NCBI GenBank assembly: GCA_002733735.2
Contig: NVWT02000002.1
Span: forward strand, 50,272-56,164
Direction: 5' to 3'
DNA from: Robiginitomaculum sp.
GTDB lineage: Bacteria > Pseudomonadota > Alphaproteobacteria > Caulobacterales > Maricaulaceae
Length of the DNA: 5,893 bases
Part shown: in pieces, positions 1 through 5,067 of the stretch
How the letters are laid out: each line of letters starts with the position of its first letter
How positions within the stretch are numbered: the stretch's first letter is position 1
The notes under the pieces: generated by a model
The model's input: only the letters and a program-made list of their open reading frames with translations
The model's database searches: none
What the model was told of the DNA's origin: nothing
Translations under genes and position numbers: made by a program

Positions 1-37
1 CCCTCACCCCAGCCCTCTCCCGAGCCGGGAGAGGGAG
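1..37. repeat. GC-rich palindromic intergenic repeat, cut by the window edge
   Basis: A perfect 9-bp inverted repeat, CCCTCTCCC (13-21) and GGGAGAGGG (27-35), encloses the 5-nt loop GAGCC. It is preceded by the CCCTCACCCCAG tract that typically flanks this kind of element. From general knowledge, CCCTCACCCC...CCCTCTCCC...GGGAGAGGG units are dispersed intergenic repeats in many proteobacterial genomes. The left part may continue outside the window. It probably has no coding role; it could act as a transcript-end hairpin or be a REP-like mobile unit. Confidence 0.65.
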
Positions 38-93
38 TTTGATGCGTGGTATTTTTGGTATTTCACTGCAAGATAATAGAGCAAGAACTGTTT

Positions 94-142
94 ATCCTCC
101 CCTCGCTTGCGGGGGAGGTGTCCCGAAAGGACGGAAGGGGGA
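94..142. repeat. Second palindromic intergenic repeat (REP-like)
   Basis: CCTCCCC (96-102) and GGGGAGG (112-118) form a 7-bp stem around TCGC-TT-GCG, which pairs further with one bulged T. Directly after it, GTCC (120-123) and GGAC (129-132) form a second small hairpin with loop CGAAA, followed by GGAAGGGGG (133-141). The composite of a C-rich/G-rich palindrome followed by TGTCCCGAAAGG-ACGG-AGGGGG is a pattern I recognise as a common dispersed intergenic repeat in alphaproteobacteria. It lies only about 60 bp from the repeat at 1-37 and is built the same way but differs in sequence, so the two are probably different families in one intergenic repeat pocket. Confidence 0.6.
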
Positions 143-145
143 TTT

Positions 146-276
146 ATAAGGGTCAAAGACAAGGGTGGATAAGGGTTATGTGACCCTTATTGCTTACCCC
201 TTAATTAGCAATCATTGACAAAGGCTGCCTATAAACCAAGGGTTGATTGGCAAAGAATTAGCACTCATTGACCCTT
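146..276. repeat. Cluster of six AAGGGT/ACCCTT words with overlapping inverted repeats
   Basis: AAGGGT occurs at 148-153, 161-166, 171-176 and 238-243, and its complement ACCCTT at 183-188 and 271-276. ATAAGGGTCA (146-155) is a perfect 10-bp inverted repeat of TGACCCTTAT (181-190), while ATAAGGGT (169-176) can pair with the same right arm as an 8-bp stem with a 6-nt loop. The two pairings exclude each other. No ORF covers the stretch. The function is unknown; it could be a protein-binding array, a switchable RNA structure or decayed repeat DNA. Confidence 0.45.
203..272. repeat. 17-bp direct repeat pair, one mismatch
   Basis: AATTAGCAATCATTGAC (203-219) recurs as AATTAGCACTCATTGAC (256-272), with one mismatch in 17 and a 53-bp offset. 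It is interleaved with the AAGGGT cluster. The offset is close to five helical turns, so tandem operator sites are possible but unproven. Confidence 0.5.
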
Positions 277-330
277 ACCGACACTTGAGGAGCGGGGATA
301 AGTTCCAGATATACTCGCAATACCCGTGCT

Positions 331-339
331 TGCTATAAT
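331..339 (+). promoter_or_regulatory. Extended -10 promoter facing the boxA-like leader
   Basis: TGCTATAAT (331-339) is a perfect extended -10 element (TGn followed by TATAAT at 334-339). No good -35 hexamer is seen 16-18 bp upstream, which an extended -10 can tolerate. A start near 346 would give a transcript running rightward, with no protein gene on this strand before the convergent flagellar operon. Its main interest is the boxA-like element about 27 nt downstream of the predicted start. Confidence 0.4.
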
Positions 340-372
340 GGTGTTGCAGATGACTCTAATTCGCCCATTTGC

Positions 373-384
373 GGCTCTTTGACA
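373..384 (+). promoter_or_regulatory. boxA-like antitermination element of rRNA-leader type
   Basis: GGCTCTTTGACA (373-384), continuing with TGGTGAATATA, closely resembles rRNA-operon leader boxA (TGCTCTTTAACA in E. coli; alphaproteobacterial rrn leaders and spacers commonly have GCTCTTTGACAT). boxA RNA binds NusB-S10 and makes RNA polymerase resistant to Rho termination on untranslated RNA. Here it follows a -10 element, as in an rrn leader, but no 16S sequence follows within the roughly 200 nt before the flagellar operon. It may be an rrn leader remnant, the leader of an unrecognised non-coding RNA, or chance. Confidence 0.4.
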
Positions 385-399
385 TGGTGAATATACGCT

Positions 400-421
400 A
401 AACCCAATGAAACATGGGTTT
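400..421 (+). other. Small hairpin in the putative leader RNA
   Basis: AAACCCA (400-406) and TGGGTTT (415-421) form a 7-bp stem with an 8-nt loop, 15 nt after the boxA-like element. The sequence after it (TGTTGAAAC) is not a clean T-run, so this is a poor terminator. GAAACATG occurs within the hairpin (409-416) and again just after it (426-433). From here to about 530 I see no gene and no convincing RNA fold. Confidence 0.3.
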
Positions 422-533
422 TGTTGAAACATGCAAAGGAATTTGTCACAGAAGAAAACCCTTTATTGCTGAGCCTTTTCAACTATTATTCGGTGTGGAA
501 AACTTAAAAATAAGAAACCAGTTTTATTTGAGT

Positions 534-567
534 AGTAAATTTTACTGATTTTGCAGTCAAAATACTG
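534..567. terminator. AT-rich palindrome block past the 3' end of the flagellar operon
   Basis: Three short palindromes are packed here: AGTAAA-T-TTTACT (534-546), ATTTTG-CAGT-CAAAAT (548-563), and CAGT-CAAAAT-ACTG (554-567), the last two overlapping. The block begins 23 bp beyond the stop codon of the last flagellar gene in its direction of transcription. A transcription end zone for the minus-strand operon, or for convergent transcription from the left, is the simplest reading. The stems are AT-rich and weak and no classical GC stem with T-tail is present, so this is tentative. Confidence 0.3.
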
Positions 568-589
568 AAAAGTGTTTGCACTATTGCCT

Positions 590-1036
590 TTAGGCTCTTT
601 GATCAAGGGTGATTGCCGACATGGTGGCGGCATTACTATTATTACTGCCGTCGGCACCATAACCTGATTTTGCAGCGCGGGTTTGAGCGATTTCAGTTGC
701 TACAGATTTTACCATGCCCTCGGTAATTGTCCTAATAACCGCATTTGCCTTATTATTCTCGGCCAATGCCTGATTAAACGTAATTGTTACGGCACGTAAA
801 TCAGCTTTTAAGTGTTCATCAACACCTGACAATAGTTCGCTATTATCACGTATCCGATTAATTTCATTACGATAAATCCGCGCCAGACTGTTTTTCTCTT
901 TGGCAAAATTAGCTGCCTTTTGCGGAGTGCGAGCCAAAAACAAATCTGTTTCTTGCTGCAACAAGCCGGTTAAGCGTTCCGACAAGCTTATCATTTGTAT
1001 TGCACGATCATTCGCATCATTTGCTACCAAGGCCAT
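590..1036 (-). CDS. FlgN/FlbY-like flagellar protein (export chaperone candidate)
   Basis: This is a 148-residue, mostly helical, cysteine-free soluble protein with no signal peptide or membrane segment. Its long charged amphipathic helices (about residues 15-105, including QKAANFAKEKNSLARIYRNE) and its size match the FlgN family, which in other bacteria escorts the hook-filament junction proteins FlgK and FlgL to the export gate. Alphaproteobacterial members near flgJ are also called FlbY. The C-terminal 40 residues are low-complexity (S, N, A, G-rich). The start ATG overlaps the flgJ stop as TAATG, with only a weak GGGA upstream, so translation is probably coupled to flgJ. Assignment rests on size, helical pattern and gene position rather than a unique motif; a flagellar role is likely, the exact chaperone role is inferred. 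Confidence 0.65.
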   Translation of the reverse strand: MALVANDANDRAIQMISLSERLTGLLQQETDLFLARTPQKAANFAKEKNSLARIYRNEINRIRDNSELLSGVDEHLKADLRAVTITFNQALAENNKANAVIRTITEGMVKSVATEIAQTRAAKSGYGADGSNNSNAATMSAITLDQRA

Positions 1037-1377
1037 TAAGGTTTTTCCCGATTAAGTTCGATGCCCTGCATCCGTAAAATCTCCATCTTCAAATTATCGG
1101 CTAAACCGATACCGCCTTGTGCCGAAAATACTTTGGCATATTCTTCGTGTAACATTCCGCTAAATGCTTTTTCGCCGGCTCCGCCGCCAAATTCACCATC
1201 GCCATCGCCCAAGCCGGTAAACATTGAGGCCAGCATTTGACTTAGAAAAAAACCTTCAAACTCTTTGGCTACCCGTTCTGCCTCGGCCTCTGTGCGAACA
1301 TGACTGGTTCCCGGCGCCTTCTCGGTGCTGGTAAATTGCTGTGCTAAGAACGCATTAGAAACCATCGGATCAGCCAT
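1036..1377 (-). CDS. flgJ: FlgJ-type rod-binding protein, rod-binding domain only
   Basis: This 113-residue protein matches the N-terminal rod-binding domain of FlgJ, which caps or chaperones assembly of the flagellar rod in the periplasm. Visible family signatures are AKEFEGFFLSQML (about 37-49), the glycine-rich stretch followed by GEKAFSGMLHEEYAK (about 57-82), and GGIGLADNL (88-96). The peptidoglycan hydrolase domain of the gammaproteobacterial FlgJ (about 310 residues) is absent, as is usual in alphaproteobacteria, where a separate enzyme opens the wall. The start ATG overlaps the flgI stop (TAATG), and a strong Shine-Dalgarno AGAGGTG (complement of 1383-1389) lies 5 nt upstream inside flgI. 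It sits between flgI and the FlgN-like gene in one operon. Confidence 0.88.
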   Translation of the reverse strand: MADPMVSNAFLAQQFTSTEKAPGTSHVRTEAEAERVAKEFEGFFLSQMLASMFTGLGDGDGEFGGGAGEKAFSGMLHEEYAKVFSAQGGIGLADNLKMEILRMQGIELNREKP

Positions 1378-2483
1378 TACATCACCTCTATTTCAGCTTG
1401 TAATGCACCGGCAGCTTTGATCGATTGCAAAATAGCGATCATATCCCGCGGGGTAACGCCCAAAGCATTAAGCCCGGCAACCAAATCACGCAAAGCAACG
1501 CCTTCGCGCACCACAACCAAACCAGTACCCTTTTCTTCGTTAACCGTCACATTAGTTCGTGGCACCACCACGGTTTCTCCACCTTGGGAAAATGCATTTG
1601 GTTGTGAAACTTGCGGCGTTTCTTCAACGGTTATTGTCAAATTACCCTGTGCAATAGCTATTGTTGAGACCCTTACATTCTCACCCATAACAATAATACC
1701 GGTAACTTCATCGATAACCACTTTCGCCGGTAGATCCGGTTCAACTCGCAATTGTTCAATCTCGGTCAGCAATGAGACCATATCACCACGCCAGTTTGGT
1801 GGGCGGGTAAGTTGTACCGAAGCCGGGTTTAGGGCATGAGCAACCGGCATTCCAAGAAATGTGTTAATTGCACCGGCCATTCTCGAAGCCGTTGTAAAGT
1901 CAGGATTACGTAAGGCCAAACGCAATGTTGACTGAGCGCCAAGAGAGAATTCAATTTCCCGCTCGACAATAGCTCCAGAAGATATCCGGCCAGAAGTTGG
2001 AACACCTTGGCTAACGCCCGCCGCATCACCACCAGCAGCAAATCCACCGATAGCTATCGGGCCCTGCGCCACCGCATAGACCTCACCATCAGCACCCATC
2101 AACGGAGTGATCAGTAACTGCCCGCCCATTAAGCTTTTGGCATCACCCATCGCCGAAACAGTAACATCAAGCCTGGTACCATTAACTGAAAATGCTCCTA
2201 GATTTGCAGTGATGATCACTGCCGCAACGTTCTTGGTATTAAGAATTTCGCCTCTGGTGTTTATCCCTAGCCTTTCCAGCATGTTTTCAAGGCTTTGTCT
2301 GGTATTTGCCACATTACGAAGACTATCGCCAGTGCCATTAAGGCCAACAACAAGACCATAACCGATCAAGGCGTTTTCACGAACACCTTCAACGTCGGCA
2401 ATATCCTTTATCCGCGAAGTAGCTTCGGCTGCAATGCTAAAACACAACAATACCAAGGACAAAATCAATATCCGAAACGCCAT
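1377..2483 (-). CDS. flgI: Flagellar basal body P-ring protein FlgI
   Basis: FlgI forms the P-ring, the bushing around the flagellar rod in the peptidoglycan layer. The product is 368 residues, the normal family length. It starts with a Sec signal peptide (hydrophobic residues 4-19, probable cleavage after AEA at 21), as expected for a periplasmic protein. The mature start SRIKDIADVEGVRENALIGYG and the following VVGLNGTGDS are hallmark FlgI sequence, and the C-terminal segment GVALRDLVAGLNALGVTPRDMIAILQSIKAAGALQAEIEVM is typical of the family (shown here only to identify it; key residues are GALQAE near the end). The start ATG has GGAG (complement of 2493-2496) 9 nt upstream. It is first in a three-gene operon and has a sigma54-type promoter about 25 nt upstream of the start codon, with divergent fliX beyond. 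Confidence 0.97.
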   Translation of the reverse strand: MAFRILILSLVLLCFSIAAEATSRIKDIADVEGVRENALIGYGLVVGLNGTGDSLRNVANTRQSLENMLERLGINTRGEILNTKNVAAVIITANLGAFSVNGTRLDVTVSAMGDAKSLMGGQLLITPLMGADGEVYAVAQGPIAIGGFAAGGDAAGVSQGVPTSGRISSGAIVEREIEFSLGAQSTLRLALRNPDFTTASRMAGAINTFLGMPVAHALNPASVQLTRPPNWRGDMVSLLTEIEQLRVEPDLPAKVVIDEVTGIIVMGENVRVSTIAIAQGNLTITVEETPQVSQPNAFSQGGETVVVPRTNVTVNEEKGTGLVVVREGVALRDLVAGLNALGVTPRDMIAILQSIKAAGALQAEIEVM

Positions 2484-2492
2484 AAACTAAAA

Positions 2493-2496
2493 CTCC
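2493..2496 (-). promoter_or_regulatory. Ribosome binding site of flgI
   Basis: On the minus strand, GGAG lies 9 nt before the ATG of flgI. It supports the chosen start and fits within the approximately 25-nt leader predicted from the sigma54 promoter. Confidence 0.7.
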
Positions 2497-2517
2497 AATA
2501 ATTACCCTAAACGACCC

Positions 2518-2533
2518 TGCGAAATTCATGCCA
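2518..2533 (-). promoter_or_regulatory. Sigma54 (-24/-12) promoter of flgI
   Basis: On the minus strand the sequence is TGGCATG-AATT-TCGCA. Against the RpoN consensus TGGCACG-N4-TTGCA this differs at two positions, and it keeps the essential GG and GC exactly 10 bp apart. The predicted start is near 2507, which leaves a leader of about 25 nt that contains the flgI ribosome binding site. In Caulobacter many basal-body and hook genes are sigma54-dependent and need the activator FlbD, whose partner FliX is encoded directly opposite here. Spacing, position and biology agree; no expression data are available. Confidence 0.72.
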
Positions 2534-2613
2534 ATCGCAACTATATTAGAGCAGTAATTTTAGTCATACTTTCAATAAGTTAGGAGAACGCTCCACAGCA
2601 ACAACATCATACA

Positions 2614-2633
2614 GGCAAAGATGCCCCGGCAAA
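2614..2633. promoter_or_regulatory. Possible FlbD (ftr-like) enhancer between flgI and fliX
   Basis: GGCA-AAGA-TGCC (2614-2625) is an inverted repeat, and GGCAAA occurs twice with a 14-bp offset (2614-2619 and 2628-2633), the second within CCCCGGCAAA. CCGGCAA-type half-sites are what I remember of the ftr elements bound by FlbD in Caulobacter; the exact consensus should be checked. The site is about 110-125 bp upstream of the predicted flgI sigma54 start, a normal enhancer distance, and just upstream of the fliX CtrA box, where it could also repress fliX. Confidence 0.4.
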
Positions 2634-2654
2634 TTATTCCAAGCAGACACATGG

Positions 2655-2669
2655 TTAATCTGGTGTTAA
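2655..2669 (+). promoter_or_regulatory. CtrA box of the fliX promoter
   Basis: TTAA (2655-2658), seven bases, then TTAAC (2666-2670) exactly matches the TTAA-N7-TTAAC binding site of the alphaproteobacterial response regulator CtrA. CtrA boxes usually overlap the -35 region. A weak -10 (TATTAA, 2684-2689) follows at a suitable distance, giving a start near 2696 and a leader of roughly 25 nt before the fliX ATG at 2721. This fits fliX as an early (class II) flagellar gene under cell-cycle control, as in Caulobacter. Confidence 0.75.
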
Positions 2670-2720
2670 CGCAAAACTGGTCTTATTAACTTCAAGTCAT
2701 TTTCACTGCAAAGTAAACTC

Positions 2721-3134
2721 ATGAAAATCAATTCAACCCGGCCAACACAATCTGCACGATCTGCCAAGACGAAAAAAACATCGGCAGCAAACGCATTCAC
2801 CCCTACGTCGGGAAATGCCGAGCACGCAATAACAGCTATGACCGGATCTTCAGCTATTGCTTCTGTCGATGCTTTGATCGCATTGCAAGCAGAACCAGAA
2901 ATTAAAACTGTTATAGAAAAAGCTACAATGCGTGCGAATTCACTATTGGGCATATTAGATACAATCCGCATCAGCCTGCTTGATGGCGGGATACCAGAAC
3001 GAACACTAAAGCAATTACTGTCTGCATTGGGTGAACAAAGAGAAGAGACCGGCGACCCAGCTTTGGAAGCGATTCTTGAACAAGTGGAAGTTAGGGCGCA
3101 AGTTGAGCTGGCCAAGCTGGAAACTATCAGATGA
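2721..3134 (+). CDS. fliX: Flagellar assembly regulator FliX
   Basis: FliX is an alphaproteobacterial protein that couples basal-body assembly to late flagellar transcription by controlling the sigma54 activator FlbD. The product has 137 residues, the usual family length. Residues 1-45 are a basic, S/T/A-rich variable tail. The conserved core runs from about 46 (ASVDALIALQ) through ANSLLGILDTIRISLLDGG (about 72-90) and GDPALEAILEQVEVRAQVELAKL (about 111-133, key elements DP, ILEQVEVR and VELAKL). It is divergent from flgI, the arrangement known in Caulobacter. The ATG at 2721 has only a poor ribosome binding site (AAGTAA), but no better in-frame start keeps the family N-terminus. A CtrA box 51 bp upstream supplies the likely promoter. 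Confidence 0.9.
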   Translation: MKINSTRPTQSARSAKTKKTSAANAFTPTSGNAEHAITAMTGSSAIASVDALIALQAEPEIKTVIEKATMRANSLLGILDTIRISLLDGGIPERTLKQLLSALGEQREETGDPALEAILEQVEVRAQVELAKLETIR

Positions 3135-3159
3135 GTCACACCTTAAATTAGGTAAGTCA

Positions 3160-3179
3160 CTGTTATTCAATAGTTTTTT
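3160..3179 (+). terminator. Weak intrinsic terminator after fliX
   Basis: CTGTT (3160-3164) pairs with AATAG (3169-3173) through five pairs including one G-U, with a 4-nt loop, directly followed by six T residues (3174-3179). The T-tail is good but the stem is short and AT-rich, so termination would be partial. It lies 26 bp after the fliX stop and just before the dksA promoter. Confidence 0.35.
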
Positions 3180-3184
3180 CAGAA

Positions 3185-3212
3185 TTGACCTGATCTAATC
3201 TCCGGTTATACT
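3185..3212 (+). promoter_or_regulatory. Sigma70-type promoter of dksA
   Basis: TTGACC (3185-3190) and TATACT (3207-3212) are each one base from the consensus hexamers, with a 16-bp spacer. A start near 3219 gives a leader of about 40 nt to the dksA ATG. It indicates that dksA is expressed independently of the flagellar gene fliX upstream. Confidence 0.7.
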
Positions 3213-3248
3213 CCGCTCGCAATCTGGGACGGGAAACTTCATTTGAAC

Positions 3249-3253
3249 AGGAG
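3249..3253 (+). promoter_or_regulatory. Ribosome binding site of dksA
   Basis: AGGAG sits 6 nt before the ATG at 3260, a strong site that fixes the dksA start. Confidence 0.75.
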
Positions 3254-3259
3254 TGTGTT

Positions 3260-3688
3260 ATGCCATCTGCAAAGCCATTAACAACCAAGCTGCCTGACGG
3301 CTATAAACCTAATGACAGCGAGAAATTCATGGGTGTGAAACAACAGCGTTATTTCACTCAGTTATTGCTAAGCTGGAAAGAAGATCTGTTAAACGAGTCA
3401 CGGCAGACCATTTCCAACATGCAAACAGATAGCCTATCGCACGCTGATGCCGCAGATCGCGCCAGTTCAGAAACTGATCGTTCCCTTGAACTACGAGCTA
3501 GCGACCGGCAACGCAAACTGATCTCCAAAATTGACGCAGCCATTCGACGTATTGAAGAAGGTTCATTTGGATATTGCGAAGAAACGGGTGACCCCATTTC
3601 ATTGGCAAGATTAGAAGCCAGACCTATTGCCACCTTCTCGCTCGACGCGCAGGAACGCCACGAACGCAACGAGCGCGTTGGTCGTTAA
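3260..3688 (+). CDS. dksA: RNA polymerase-binding transcription factor DksA
   Basis: DksA enters the secondary channel of RNA polymerase and, with ppGpp, tunes rRNA and amino-acid biosynthesis promoters. The product has 142 residues, close to the family norm. A variable N-terminus is followed by the coiled coil (about 33-100) with the tip motif DxxDxA as DAADRA (63-68), whose acidic residues are needed for activity. The C-terminal zinc-finger region is recognised by GSFGYCEETGDP (101-112) and LARLEARPIATFSLDAQERH (115-134). Of the four zinc cysteines only Cys106 remains; the others are Thr109, Ser127 and Ala130. Such low-cysteine DksA proteins are common in alphaproteobacteria and resemble the zinc-independent DksA2 of Pseudomonas. 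It has its own promoter, and its stop overlaps the convergent gltX stop. Confidence 0.92.
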   Translation: MPSAKPLTTKLPDGYKPNDSEKFMGVKQQRYFTQLLLSWKEDLLNESRQTISNMQTDSLSHADAADRASSETDRSLELRASDRQRKLISKIDAAIRRIEEGSFGYCEETGDPISLARLEARPIATFSLDAQERHERNERVGR

Positions 3689-5028
3689 CCCACCTCACCA
3701 CGAAGCCGTGATTTAGCTTTTTCCGCACCCAATAATGGCAAGACCGTCCCCATGTCCGGGCCATGCTTTTGACCGGTCAGAGCTAAGCGTAATGGCATGA
3801 ACAGCGACTTACCCTTGCGCTCGGTTTGCGCCTTTAGGACAGACGTAAGTTCCTGCCAGCTATCGTCGTCAACAGTATCCGGCAACAAGTCTACGGCAGC
3901 TTGCAAAAACTCCTTATCGGCATCATCAATAACCGGAGTGATTTGCTCATTTACCACTTGCATCCACAATTTGGCATCGTCCAGCACTTGTAAATTGCCA
4001 CGGATAACCAACCAAAACTCCTCGCCGCCATCAGCATCAATAGCTGCAAGCTTTTCCTGCACCTTCGAATAGCTAGCTTCGCGCAGTAGTTTGGTATTCA
4101 AGGCAGCCAATTCATTTTGGTCAAACCTTGCTGGCGCTCTGGCAATTTTGGAAAAAGAAAACTCGGCGATCAATTCGTCTAAATTGCTACGCGCTTCAAC
4201 CGAGTCAGAAGTTCCAATTTTTGCCAATAATGACAAAATCGCCATCGGGTTAATCTGTTGCTCGTCACGCAAACCAGCTACCGACAAAGTCCCAAGACGC
4301 TTGGAAAGCTTAGCTCCATCAGCACCGACGAGTAACGAGTGATGCCCCATTTTCGGCGGCGTTGCCCCCAAAGCCTGAAAGATCTCAATCTGAGTTGCCG
4401 AATTGGTTACATGATCTTCACCACGGACTATATGAGTAATGCCAAGGTCAGTATCATCAACCACCGACGGCAAAGTGTACAAATAACTACCATCAGCGCG
4501 GATCAGAACCGGATCCGATAATGAACCGGTTTCAATTTTCTGATTGCCCCGTATCACATCGTCCCAAACAACCGCATCACCGGACAGCTTGAAGCGCCAG
4601 TGTGCCTGTGCGCCATTTGCCTCAAACTCGGCCAGTTGTTTATCAGACAACTCAAGTGCTGCCCGGTTATATACTGGTGGCTTTCCTTGCGCTCGTTGTA
4701 ATTTACGCTGGCGATCAAGATCATCAGCGCTTTCATAACACGGATATAACAAGCCCTTGGATTTTAGCAATTCAGCCGCCGCATCATAGGCGGCAAACCT
4801 AGTTGATTGCTTTGCGGTTTCATCATGTAATAGCCCTAACCATTGCATGTCGTTAAAAATACCGTCCTCGAACTCTTTAGTCGAGCGTTCCAGATCAGTA
4901 TCGTCAATTCTAAGCAGGAAAACCCCGTCATTGGCCTTGGCAAACAGCCAATTAAACAAAGCAGTACGGATATTCCCCACATGCAATTTACCAGTAGGGC
5001 TAGGGGCAAAACGAACCTTGACGGTCAT
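3685..5028 (-). CDS. gltX: Glutamyl-tRNA synthetase
   Basis: This class I aminoacyl-tRNA synthetase joins glutamate to tRNA-Glu (and, where GatCAB supplies Gln-tRNA, often also to tRNA-Gln). The product has 447 residues, slightly shorter than E. coli GltX (471). The Rossmann-fold signatures are visible: FAPSPTGKLHVGN (7-19, the HIGH motif as HVGN), RIDDTDLERS (40-49), the tRNA-acceptor region with VVDDTDLGITHIVRGEDH (about 189-206), and the KMSKS motif as KLSKR (240-244). A helical anticodon-binding domain fills the rest. PCYES (96-100) has a single Cys, so the zinc-binding insertion of some GltX proteins is absent. The HVGN form matches one of the two GltX paralogues many alphaproteobacteria carry, so a second copy may exist elsewhere. 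GGAG (complement of 5037-5040) lies 8 nt before the ATG. It follows yacG in the same direction. Confidence 0.95.
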   Translation of the reverse strand: MTVKVRFAPSPTGKLHVGNIRTALFNWLFAKANDGVFLLRIDDTDLERSTKEFEDGIFNDMQWLGLLHDETAKQSTRFAAYDAAAELLKSKGLLYPCYESADDLDRQRKLQRAQGKPPVYNRAALELSDKQLAEFEANGAQAHWRFKLSGDAVVWDDVIRGNQKIETGSLSDPVLIRADGSYLYTLPSVVDDTDLGITHIVRGEDHVTNSATQIEIFQALGATPPKMGHHSLLVGADGAKLSKRLGTLSVAGLRDEQQINPMAILSLLAKIGTSDSVEARSNLDELIAEFSFSKIARAPARFDQNELAALNTKLLREASYSKVQEKLAAIDADGGEEFWLVIRGNLQVLDDAKLWMQVVNEQITPVIDDADKEFLQAAVDLLPDTVDDDSWQELTSVLKAQTERKGKSLFMPLRLALTGQKHGPDMGTVLPLLGAEKAKSRLRGEVG

Positions 5029-5067
5029 AGAGGTAGCTCCAAAAAAATATTCAAATCATTAAGCGGC

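Noticed and set aside
61..71. TTTCACTGCAA shared with 2701-2711 just before fliX
   Set aside because: An 11-base match is expected by chance a few times in a window of this size, and the contexts are unrelated.
258..266. TTAGCACTC, identical to one half of the HrcA CIRCE operator
   Set aside because: The required GAGTGCTAA half is absent 9 bp downstream and no heat-shock gene is near.
1..589. CRISPR array, tRNA or transposase gene in the long non-coding stretch
   Set aside because: No regularly spaced identical repeats, no cloverleaf-like sequence and no long ORF on either strand were found.
593..602. A second GGCTCTTTGA resembling boxA
   Set aside because: It falls within the coding 3' end of the FlgN-like gene, lacks the following CAT, and has no promoter context.
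463..660. 65-residue minus-strand ORF past the end of the flagellar operon
   Set aside because: It overlaps the 3' end of the FlgN-like gene in another frame, has low-complexity sequence, no ribosome binding site evident and no recognisable family.
2610..2635. Another sigma54-like GG...TTTGC pattern on the minus strand
   Set aside because: The GG to GC distance is 9 bp or less rather than the strict 10 bp; the site at 2518-2533 fits far better.
2666..3139. 157-residue ORF antisense to fliX
   Set aside because: It lies entirely opposite the well-matched fliX gene; its Ser/Ala/Cys-rich composition is typical of a reverse-strand shadow.
3358..3669. 103-residue ORF antisense to dksA
   Set aside because: Mirror of the dksA coding sequence, with biased Ser/Arg content and no family resemblance.
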